10,206 bases of DNA from Larix sibirica (lineage: Eukaryota; Streptophyta; Pinopsida; Pinales; Pinaceae): positions 27,686-37,891 of the forward strand of contig NWUY0300020784.1 of the NCBI GenBank assembly GCA_004151065.3, given 5' to 3'. The notes beneath the pieces were generated by a model. That model was given only the letters and a program-made list of their open reading frames with translations. It was not told where the DNA came from and did not search any database. A program made the position numbers and the translations under genes. Shown here piece after piece: positions 1 through 7,208 of the stretch; position 1 is the first letter of the stretch; every line of letters starts with the position of its first letter.

Positions 1-2
1 GT

Positions 3-934
3 GATAATATTTATTACTTAACTGAGTTTTCCTCCCTAAAGAAGAGTAACTCCAAAACAATGGTTTATTTTACTGCAAGATTCAACAAAATATACTACAG
101 AATCCCTGAGGATATCTGACCTACCGAAGTAGCAGCGCGAGCTATGTATGGAGGTGCTTTCCCCTCATATTTTGCTATCGTGCTAAGAGAAAGAAGGTGT
201 ATTTCCATCAATATAATGCAGGATGATGCTATATATGTTGAAGTAAATATGAGAGCTAGAGGTAAAATGAAACTGGCTAATGATTTAGAACCAAAATATA
301 AGGAAAGAGACAAAGAAGAAAGCGGTTCTTCTGGGGCCAAAGACTCTCAAGAAGTGAAGATAGAAGAAATGTCTCGCATCAATAAGAATATGTCTAATAA
401 AGTTACCATAATGGAATTGGAAAGTAGTATCCCTAACAGATAATCCCCCGCTCACCCTCCCACTCAATTCTGAAGGCCTTATAACCCACAAATGACGTAT
501 AGGGAGAAGAATAATGATGAGAAACCATTAAGACCACCGGTTAGAGAAAGTGATAATAATCTTATTGAAGTACCCAAAGAAGAGACATATGAGAAATTGG
601 AAGAGCATCTAAATTGGATGGATGAAGAATCATATTCCATACATGTCACAAGAGATGATTATGAAAATTCACTCCCCTACAATCAAATTAATAGTTACCA
701 GGAGAATGATAAAGAGATAGATCAAACTTCGGCTCAATACCAATCATTTTCAGATAAATTACAAGCCGAGTTTCAAAAGAAATATGATCTCAGATCTAGG
801 CCTGAGTCTTCTCGTCATCTCCTGCAAAACAAGTCTGGGACAAACCCTTGCAAGCCATTCCTGCAATCAAGAATAGAGACCCGTCAAAGGATAAAACCAT
901 TAAAGCTCCATATTCCTCTTTCCAAAAATAACCA
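3..934 (+). pseudogene. gag: gag fragment (C-terminal part of gag domain plus gag-protease linker), broken
   Basis: Gag forms the virus-like particle and binds the element RNA. The window opens inside the retrotransposon gag domain: FTARFNK (69-89), a Tyr-rich stretch, an IPEDI-like turn just before a TGA (117-119), then FAIVLRERR and an acidic segment with EVNMRARGK, which match the end of the plant gag fold. Further stops are TAA 441-443 and TGA 471-473. All of this lies in one frame to about 900. After 474 it becomes a charged, Pro-containing linker with YDLRSR at 783-800, a motif I recognise from plant Tat-type gag-pro junctions. No CCHC zinc knuckle is visible. Between about 900 and 935 the frame changes, probably twice, before the protease module. 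The N-terminal part is outside the window. The family is certain; the exact 3' limit is not. Confidence 0.82.
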
Positions 935-1377
935 AATATCATCCTACCCAAAAGGCTAGACCAATATCATAGAGAGTTTGAGAAAAGCGGTATTTCTTTT
1001 AACCTTGAGCACGAATTGAGTAAACTCAAAATACCAGTTCCTATGTCTGAGCTGGTAAAGAACCCTATGTATCAAAAGCAAATTTATAAGTTCCTTCATA
1101 CAAGTGAAGTCACAGATAAACAAGATACCACAAACTTGAATGAGGAATCCCTAGCTGTTAAATGTGGCCCTCACATTGAGGACAAAGAAGAACCTATTGC
1201 TCCTTTTTATGTTACTCCCAGTGTACATGATAAATTACCCCACAATTTCATGTTAGACTATGTGGATTAACACAACTTAATGCCAAAAGTTATTCTGGAA
1301 CAACTTGGATTATAGATCACAAGGCCTTATCATGATCTTTATGGTTTTGACTCTAGAAAGGTGAGGTGTGTGGGTAC

Positions 1378-1481
1378 GATAAAAGACTTGGTAGTAACCC
1401 TCACCCAATTCCCTACTAAAAGTGTCATGATGGATGTGGTGGTGGCTGATGTACCTACTAAGTACGGGATGTTATTATCAA
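1378..1481 (+). repeat. Left copy of 104-bp direct repeat at the first N join
   Basis: It encodes the C-terminal retropepsin segment (IKDLVVTL...KYGMLLS) and is repeated at 1483-1586. By eye 91 of 104 bases match (87.5%): the first 33 are identical and all 13 differences fall in the remaining 71. Twelve codons differ but only two amino acids do (F/L and V/I). Confidence 0.9.
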
Positions 1482-1482
1482 N
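1482..1482. other. Single unknown base (N): probable assembly join 1
   Basis: The N stands exactly between the two copies of a 104-bp direct repeat. A single N flanked by the same sequence on both sides is what scaffolders leave when contig ends overlap but are not merged. Because the two copies differ by about 12%, the join may connect two different element copies rather than one locus. Confidence 0.8.
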
Positions 1483-1586
1483 GATAAAAGACTTGGTAGT
1501 AACCCTCACCCAATTACCAACCAAAAGTATAATGATGGATGTGGTAGTGGCTGATGTACCAACTAAATATGGAATGCTACTATCTA
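1483..1586 (+). repeat. Right copy of 104-bp direct repeat at the first N join
   Basis: It starts immediately after the N and repeats 1378-1481 with 13 substitutions and no indel. It continues into the normal next part of the protease (SRS, then GAK), so it is the copy that connects to downstream pol. Confidence 0.9.
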
Positions 1587-1632
1587 GGAGCGGGGCTAAA
1601 AAATAGGGAGGAACCATGAAGATGGACATGAA

Positions 1633-2416
1633 TATGCCACAATATCTGTTTTTGCAGGAGAAACCAGACATCTATATAGGGAGGCTATGTTTGCTTATGT
1701 TATAAGTGACCAGAATAGTCCCATCAATTATCCTGTATATGCCACTGATGAAGATATGGGCTCCTATGTTCTCTCAGTCATTGGATATTTTGAAGAAGAG
1801 TATATTTAATCTCCTATGATGACATTTAGTAATGAGGACCAAACAAATCAAGTATGGAAATTTCATTTCAATGGAGCCTCAACGAAATATGAGTCCAGAG
1901 CTGGTGCACTGTTGTTTTCCCCTATAGGAGAAGAAGTTTCTTTGTTCTACAAATTGTAATTTGAAATCACCAATAATGTGGTTGAGTATGGAGCCCTTAT
2001 TCTAGGATTTCGAGTTGCTAAAGATTTGAATATTACTAAATGGCGGTATTTGGATATTCTGAGTTGGTGGTTAATAAAATCAAAAGGATCTATCAGACAA
2101 AACATCCAAGGCTTAAATAATACCGAAACCTTGTTTGGAATTTGGTTGATAATTTCTTTGATTCATTTAATATAATTTTATCATGAGGGAGCTCAACCAA
2201 TAAGTTGATGCATTGGACTTGGAAGTGAGTACATTCAAACCCCCAAAAAATGCTAGACTAAAACATGAATTTGAAATGCAATATCGTTCCTCCATTCCCG
2301 ATAACATCAAACACTGGCAGGTCTTTGAAGATGATTTGCAGATCAAGCACTTCCTCCTATTAGTGGATGAGTTTTATGTCACCAATATAGACTTTGATGA
2401 TGAACATGAGAAATAA
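1633..2416 (+). pseudogene. Additional archaeal-type RNase H domain (aRH) and linker, upstream of RT, inactivated
   Basis: This is the second RNase H of Tat-group elements, which removes RNA from the RNA-DNA hybrid. A post-protease linker (TISVFAGE, HLYREAM from 1633) leads to the domain: WKFHFNGAS at 1855-1881, where the first catalytic Asp is Asn (AAT 1870-1872); NNVVEYGALILG, keeping the catalytic Glu (GAG 1984-1986); FGYSELVV, with Tyr (TAT 2055-2057) in place of the second Asp; and VDAL with the last Asp kept (GAT 2207-2209). Frame changes occur near 2042 and 2180; stops include 1807, 1957 and 2201. The tail, with SIPDNIKHWQVFEDD, closes at TAA 2414-2416 and is typical of the spacer between this domain and RT. 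Two of four metal ligands are gone, so it is dead. Its position before RT is notable. Confidence 0.78.
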
Positions 2417-3524
2417 GATACAATTCAAGCAGATCAATAGTCATTTCCTGAATTGATACAACAGGTCCTAGGACACAAAATTCTCTAGTTAAAAAAATAT
2501 TATATTCCTAAAGGCTTAGTACCTATGGAACACTTGCTTGAAAAAAATGGTGTTCCCATCAAACCAGTTGTCCAACCAACTATAGAAGTAGTCAAAGAAT
2601 TCAATCTAGGTACTCTAGATGATCTGAAATAAATTAATCTCTCAAAATATTTATCATCTCATCAGAAGAAAATGTATGTTTCTTTGTTCAAATAATACAT
2701 GGATGTTTTTGCTTGGAAGTATGAAGATTTGAAAACCTATGATACCTTTGTCATACAACATAGGATTCCTTTAAGACCAGATGCAAAACCAGTAAAAAAA
2801 AAGTTGAGATAGGTGAATCCTATTTTTCTCCCCATAATTGAGAAAGAGGTAAGAAAATTTTTTCATGCTAAAATCATTATTCCCCTCGGATACTCTAAAT
2901 GGTTAGCTAACCTCATCCCAGTAAGGAAAAATAACTAGGAAATTCGCCTGCGCATGGACTTCAGGAACTTGAACAAGTGTTCCCTGAAGGATAATTATCC
3001 TTTACCCAAAATGGATCATATTCTGCAAAAGGTGGTTGGGTCATCTCGAGTCTCTATGATGGATGGGTTTTCTGGTTATAATCAAATTTACATGAATTTA
3101 GATGACAGAGAAAAAAAAAACTTTCACCACACCTTGGGGAACTTTTATGTATGATAAGATGCCTTTCAGACTAATCAACACTGGAGCCACTTTCCAAAGA
3201 GCCATGGATATAGCGTTCATAGGAGAAAAAGACAAGTTCATTGTTATATACCTCAATGATACGGCTACGTTCTCAAAGTCAGATGAAGAACACCTTCAAC
3301 ATCTAAACAAACTTTTAGAAAATGCAGAAAATTTGGTCTATTGTTAAACCCTAAGAAATCTTTCTTTACAATGATAGAGGGAAGATTGTTAGGCCATATC
3401 GTCTCCATAGATGCAGTCAAAATAGATCCTGACAGGGTAGCCTCTATAAAATTGATTGAACTCCCAAGAAACAAGAATGAGGTTCAATCCTTTATTGGAA
3501 AAATAAATTTCTTAGGAGATTTTC
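2417..3524 (+). pseudogene. pol: Reverse transcriptase domain of pol, inactivated
   Basis: RT copies element RNA into DNA. The lead-in YMDVFAW (from about 2696) is the usual start of the Ty3-type RT region. Then come FHAKIIIP, YSKWLANLIPV, MDFRNLNKCSLKDNYPLP, and MDGFSGYNQI carrying the first catalytic Asp (GAT 3062-3064). After a frame change in the A10 run at 3111-3120 come TPWGTFMYDKMPF and GATFQRAMDIAF, then the YXDD box as YLND: Asn (AAT 3255-3257) replaces the first box Asp (G to A), which abolishes catalysis. A further shift near 3325 leads to LNPKKSFFT, LLGHIVS and VQSFIGKINFL. Stops in the main frame lie at 2438, 2486, 2630, 2693, 2810 and 2936; the TAA at 3345 is in the frame left by the 3325 shift. 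Identification is certain; the protein is not functional. Confidence 0.95.
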
Positions 3525-4100
3525 CCCAATTTCGCAGAGATGATGAAAATAATTACAGACATGCTAATAAAAGACACAGAGATTAATTGGACTATTGACT
3601 ACATAAAATATTTTAATCAAATCAAGACTGCTTTATGGGAAGCGCTTGTCTTAATTAGTCCTGATTATACTAAATCATTTCTTGTATTTTCTTTTGCTTT
3701 TGAGGTTACTATTGCATCCATACTTTTACATAAGAATGACATAGGACACGAGCAACCTATTTTCCTTTTTAGCAAGGCATTGAGAGACGCTGAGCTGAAA
3801 TACAATATTATGGAAAAACAAGCATATGCATTAGTACAAGCTCTCAATTCATTCATGAATTACATCTTGCACTCGAATATTATAGCTTACGTCCCAGGGA
3901 GCACCATCAAGGATATCCTATGTTAACCAAACAGTGAAGGCATGAGAGGAAAGTGGATTTTTAAAATCCAAGAATATGACATGGAATTCAAGCCAACCAA
4001 GCTTGTGAAGGGACAAGGACTAGCTAAACTTCTGTCTGAATCAAATTATCAAGCTCTAGAGATAAATTTGATAGATCGTCTCCCAAACCAAGAAGAAGAA
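3525..4100 (+). pseudogene. pol: Ty3-type RNase H and connection domain
   Basis: After a frame shift near 3525 the sequence reads through MMKIITDML and INWTIDYIKYFNQIK into the classic RNase H region (LISPDYTKSFLVFSFAFEV, 3651-3707), then ELKYNIMEKQAYALV, DILC, TAA at 3924-3926, and GKWIFKIQEYDMEFKP with KGQGLAKLLSE. The first catalytic position, normally the Asp of a TDAS motif, reads FAF here; in related Tat-type proteins I recall this site is also not Asp, so that loss may be old and compensated by the extra RNase H upstream. The Glu in MEKQAY is kept. Apart from the single stop at 3924 this part is open for over 800 bases (3540-4346), the best-preserved stretch of pol. Confidence 0.88.
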
Positions 4101-4260
4101 GGTATTCAACAAAATCTCCCTCTTAATATTTCTGAAAAGTTTGCATATTCTGAATGGTACAAAGATAGTGTTTACTTTATTCAACATTTAACATGTCCTC
4201 TTGACCTTGACAAAGCTAAAATGAGGTTCCTTAAACTGAAAGCTGTTAAATATTGCATTC

Positions 4261-4623
4261 TGGAAGGATACTTGTTCTGGAAATATCCTCTCAGAGTTCT
4301 CCTGAATTTTGTTATAGAAGAAGAAACTGAGGGTATAATAACATGATTTCATAGAGGCATATGTGGAGGACATCATGCATGGAGAGCCACTACTTATAAA
4401 TTCCTAATATATGGTTATAACTGGCCAACTTTGTTCACTGATGCTAACAAGATTGTCAGATCCTGTGTTGTGTGTCAAATGTTTGCAGGAAAGAAGAAGC
4501 TTAAGCCACTGCCTCTCAAACCAATCAAGGTTGAAGCGTCTTTTCAGCAGTGAGGTTTATATTTTATAGGAGAAATAAATCCACATTCCATTGACCAACA
4601 TAAGTGGATTCTTACTGCTACTG
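4261..4623 (+). repeat. Left copy of about 363-bp direct repeat at the second N join (integrase zinc finger)
   Basis: It is repeated at 4625-4986. About the first 131 bases are identical, including the same in-frame TGA; the remaining ~231 bases carry about 22 substitutions and a 1-base indel (about 90% identity). This copy keeps the ancestral frame but has TGA for the conserved Trp and Tyr for the first core Asp. Confidence 0.92.
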
Positions 4624-4624
4624 N
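4624..4624. other. Single unknown base (N): probable assembly join 2
   Basis: It is placed exactly between the two ~363-bp copies. The right copy lies one frame off until a 1-nt deletion near 4918 restores frame 3, so the protein cannot be read straight through this point. Confidence 0.85.
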
Positions 4625-4986
4625 TGGAAGGATACTTGTTCTGGAAATATCCTCTCAGAGTTCTCCTGAATTTTGTTATAGAAGAAGAAACTGAGGGTAT
4701 AATAACATGATTTCATAGAGGCATATGTGGAGGACATCATGCATGGAGAGCCACTGCTTACAAAGTCCTAAGAGATGGTTATTACTAGCCAAATTTGTTC
4801 ACTGACGCTAATAAGATTTTCAGAGCCTGTGTTGAGTGTTAGATGTTTGTAGGAAAGCAGAAGCTTAAGCCACTGACTCTCAAACCAATCAAGGTTGAAG
4901 CATCTTTTCAGCAGTGGGTTTAGATTTTATAGGAGAAATAAATACACATTCCAATGACCAACATAAGTGGATTCTTACTGCTACTG
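4625..4986 (+). repeat. Right copy of about 363-bp direct repeat at the second N join
   Basis: It starts directly after the N. Compared with the left copy it has extra stops (for example TAG for the Trp of YYWP and TAG for the codon after the second zinc-ligand Cys) and lacks one G before GTTTAGAT, but it keeps the first integrase Asp codon (GAT 4923-4925). It runs smoothly into the rest of integrase (DYFTKWVE), so it belongs with the downstream sequence. Confidence 0.92.
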
Positions 4987-5770
4987 ACTACTTCACAAAA
5001 TGGGTAGAATAAATACCAACAAGAAATGCCAATGATACTGTGATCATTAAATTACCGAAAGATAATATTCTGGCAAGGTTCGGTTTCCCCATGAGGATAA
5101 TTATAGATAATTCCAAAGATTTCAAATCCAACAAAATGATGATTTTCTGTCAAGATTACAATATTGAATTGGTTCTTTCAATAAATTATTATCCCAAAGA
5201 AATGGCTTGGCATAATCCTCTAATAAAAGTTTGGTAACTATCATAAAAACGATGTTGGACATCAACAAAATATCATGGGAATCTCACTTGAAATTTTCAT
5301 TATGGGTATATAGAATCAATTTTAAAAGAGATATTGGTACTTCTCCTTTCCAACTCATCTATGGAAAAGAGGCATTTCTTCTCATTCAATTGGGTCTTCC
5401 AATAATGAAGTTATTACAACCAGAACACGATGATCCAAATGACATGGAAAGAATAATTCACCAATTGATAGAGATTCAATAGGTTAGAGAATAACTGGAT
5501 GATACAACCAAGTTACATCAAGAAATAATGAAAGAAGATTTTGATAGAAGGGCGACAACCAAGTATTTTCAACCTAGTGCTCTCATTCTGAAATGGGATG
5601 CTAGAGGAGAAGAAAGATCCAAACACGCCAAATTTGATAATCTCTGGCTCGGTCTGTTCAAAGTAGTCACAATCCAAGATAACAATACCTATGAATTGGC
5701 ACAATTGAATGATGAGATACTCGGGAATTCTTTCAGTGGAAGGTTTATGAAATGTTTGTTTCAGTATTAA

Positions 5771-6246
5771 TCTCCATCTTCATTCTTTTGAATGTATTGT
5801 ACAAACATGTAACATAATTTGTTTTTTCTTTCAATTTTTTTTCTAAAAATGGTTTCACATAGATTTTTCGAGGTTAATCTTTGTTTTCAATTTTTTGGAA
5901 ACAAGGGATTAATATGAATCCATAACCCAATGGACTTAAAGGCACTAGTTTACAGTTCTCAACCTCTTCCAGAGAAAAAGGTTGTCCCCGATGAATCCAA
6001 TCTTAGTAACAAGATTTGAATTTGACGACATGGGGTGTATAAAATCGCAAACGAATCATAACCTTATTGTCGTGCAGCCTCACACATAATCCAAAGAACA
6101 ATGTGTAAGGGAGAAACATAGTGCAAAGTGTAAATTTGGCGACATAAGGATCAGGTGATTCCCAGAAAAGATAAATCAAGGAAGGATTTATAGTGGAAAT
6201 CAATTTAGGACTTAGAAATGCACGAGATTTAATCCACTAGCCGGAA
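5771..6246. other. Non-coding region after pol, start of element 3' UTR or LTR
   Basis: No reading frame with recognisable protein is present. It begins with T-rich runs (5821-5840, 5890-5896) followed by a purine-rich stretch GGAAACAAGGGA at 5897-5908; a T-rich box before a purine tract is the usual look of a polypurine tract, but the sequence after it (ATTAATATG) does not give a convincing LTR start. A TATAAAAT at 6038-6045 is the best TATA-like match. A 13-mer AATTTGACGACAT (6019-6031) recurs as AATTTGGCGACAT (6133-6145), 12 of 13 identical. LTR limits could not be established. Confidence 0.5.
5897..5908 (+). promoter_or_regulatory. Possible degenerate polypurine tract
   Basis: The sequence GGAAACAAGGGA follows a run of six T and lies about 130 bases past the integrase stop, where a (+)-strand primer site before the 3' LTR could be expected. 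It holds one C and no clear TG-starting LTR follows within a few bases. Low certainty. Confidence 0.2.
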
Positions 6247-6421
6247 TCTTGAAAAATGAAACCACTCATCCATGTGGCAGTCTAAGGTTTATTCAGGGCC
6301 CAAAAAGTAGTCTTTTGATACCACTTTCATAGAGCCCTGAAACCACCCTATGAGTGCATAAATAAAGTGACATACTCGAGCGACTGAAGGTTTTCAATTA
6401 CAAAGCAAAAGACTAGCCCGT

Positions 6422-6427
6422 CACGTG
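6422..6427. promoter_or_regulatory. G-box (CACGTG) in the post-pol repeat region
   Basis: Perfect CACGTG within GTCACGTGCCAC. G-boxes bind plant bZIP and bHLH factors; several occur in this non-coding block, but a link to transcription is not shown. Confidence 0.35.
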
Positions 6428-6567
6428 CCACGAAGATGCTCGTGATTCACGAGACCTCAAGATTTGAATCCTTTCTAATCAATGCTTCACAGACCTTCAT
6501 ACCCCTCAAAGTGCTCGAAAGATAATATCTTCCGAGGATCCTGAATACGAAACCGCCTAGACACAGC

Positions 6568-6887
6568 TTTTCACGCTATGGATTCAGGGTCCCAAAAGTG
6601 GTCTTAATATACCACCTTAGCACGAGCCTCAAACCACTTATAGCAATTATGTGTGGCAAAATCAAAGGCTGTCACCTCCTGACAAATGAGTTAGACAAGT
6701 GGGCCTATGGTTTGGTAATATTTCAGTCCGACATTGATCCCGATATGATGATGGTGGAGATCTATGGATAGGAAGATTTCAGGCTCCCATAACTGCTTGA
6801 CCCTTAAAGTGTTGTACACGACCTTGAATAAAAACCGCACGCTCCACGTGTCAACTCCACAACTCTTCAGGCTTCCAAAATAGGTTT
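6568..6887 (+). repeat. Left copy of 320-bp perfect direct repeat at the third N join
   Basis: Read base by base it is identical to 6889-7208. It starts with TTTTCACGC and ends with AATAGGTTT, spanning from inside the second ~285-bp unit into the third. Confidence 0.93.
6845..6850. promoter_or_regulatory. G-box/ABRE-like site (CCACGTGTC)
   Basis: Perfect CACGTG in the context CCACGTGTC, the form typical of abscisic-acid response elements (established motif). The corresponding place in the first ~285-bp unit reads CCATGTGGC, one change from the core. It appears again at 7166-7171 because of the 320-bp duplication. Confidence 0.4.
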
Positions 6888-6888
6888 N
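6888..6888. other. Single unknown base (N): probable assembly join 3 with unmerged overlap
   Basis: It lies between two identical 320-bp copies. The copies (100%) are far more alike than neighbouring tandem units (about 60%), so a redundant contig overlap is much more likely than a biological duplication. Confidence 0.9.
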
Positions 6889-7208
6889 TTTTCACGCTAT
6901 GGATTCAGGGTCCCAAAAGTGGTCTTAATATACCACCTTAGCACGAGCCTCAAACCACTTATAGCAATTATGTGTGGCAAAATCAAAGGCTGTCACCTCC
7001 TGACAAATGAGTTAGACAAGTGGGCCTATGGTTTGGTAATATTTCAGTCCGACATTGATCCCGATATGATGATGGTGGAGATCTATGGATAGGAAGATTT
7101 CAGGCTCCCATAACTGCTTGACCCTTAAAGTGTTGTACACGACCTTGAATAAAAACCGCACGCTCCACGTGTCAACTCCACAACTCTTCAGGCTTCCAAA
7201 ATAGGTTT
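6889..7208 (+). repeat. Right copy of 320-bp perfect direct repeat at the third N join
   Basis: Identical to 6568-6887. If the duplication is an artefact, the true sequence is about 321 bases shorter here and 6567 joins directly to a single copy. Confidence 0.93.

Larger units (their letters stand above)
935..1632 (+). pseudogene. pro: Retropepsin (aspartic protease) domain of pol, inactivated
   Basis: The retroelement aspartic protease cleaves the gag-pol polyprotein. A lead-in with ELSKLKIPVP (about 1013-1042) is followed by PFYVTPSVHDKL, a hallmark just ahead of the active site in these plant elements. The catalytic Asp codon (GAC 1256-1258) survives, but the next codons are TAT GTG GAT TAA instead of a D-S/T-G-A motif, so the active site is destroyed and terminated. 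The frame continues (HNLMPK, RPYHDLY, KVRCVGTIKDLVV) to the C-terminal hallmark DVVVADVPTKYGMLLS, which occurs twice around the N at 1482. The Trp that normally follows LLSRS is missing, consistent with a 3-nt deletion near 1592. A TAG at 1604-1606 and a frame change near 1633 follow. Stops also occur at 1268 and in the codons after LEQLGL. Confidence 0.87.
1..5770 (+). mobile_element. Degenerate Ty3/gypsy LTR retrotransposon body, Tat/Ogre-like, 5' end outside window
   Basis: The translated + strand shows, in order, a retrotransposon gag fold, a linker carrying YDLRSR, retropepsin, an archaeal-type RNase H, RT, a Ty3-type RNase H, and an integrase with HHCC zinc finger, D,D35E core and a GPY/F-like tail. 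RT before integrase places it in Ty3/gypsy; an additional RNase H is the known hallmark of the plant Tat group. The frame path is 3, 2, 1, 3, 2, 3, 2, 3, then 1, 3 and 2 after the join at 4624, and more than 20 in-frame stops are present, so the copy is dead. The 5' LTR, primer site and gag start lie upstream of the window, and no 3' LTR edge can be fixed. Two unresolved joins (1482 and 4624) lie inside, so it may be a mosaic of related copies. The non-coding sequence after 5770 probably still belongs to the element (inference). Confidence 0.93.
4101..5770 (+). pseudogene. int: Integrase domain of pol with zinc finger, D,D35E core and GPY/F-like tail, inactivated
   Basis: Integrase inserts the cDNA into the host genome. 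The zinc finger ligands are present in the left copy: His 4350-4352, His 4371-4373, Cys 4464-4466 and Cys 4473-4475, giving HX6HX30CX2C. The first core Asp is Tyr in the left copy (TAT 4560-4562), two codons after an in-frame TGA at 4551-4553. The right copy keeps GAT at 4923-4925 but has a 1-nt deletion just upstream. The second Asp (GAT 5106-5108, IIIDN) is intact. After a shift near 5195, the frame reads NGLA and then TAA (5213-5215) where the catalytic Glu belongs, spaced as D-35-E allowing one lost base. TSPFQLIYGKEAF and WDARGEE follow, then WLGLFKV (about 5645-5665), a GPY/F-type module with Leu for Pro. It ends as GRFMKCLFQY at TAA 5768-5770. No chromodomain is seen. Confidence 0.92.

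Noticed and set aside
1378-1586. Biological tandem duplication of the protease tail
   Set aside because: The repeat boundary coincides exactly with an N, as in two other places in the window, so an assembly join is the simpler explanation.
1339-1671. 110-codon open frame on the minus strand across the first N
   Set aside because: It is the antisense of two copies of the protease segment; its apparent internal repeat comes only from the duplication at the N.
3111-3120. A10 run where the RT frame changes, as a programmed frameshift site
   Set aside because: It falls inside the RT fold, not at a gag-pol border, and the element has about eight other shifts; a simple indel in a homopolymer is enough.
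6135-6143. TTTGGCGAC as a tRNA primer-binding site
   Set aside because: Only about nine bases agree with known primer sites, no LTR end (CA) stands just before it, and a near copy exists 114 bp upstream. Kept only as a low-interest finding.
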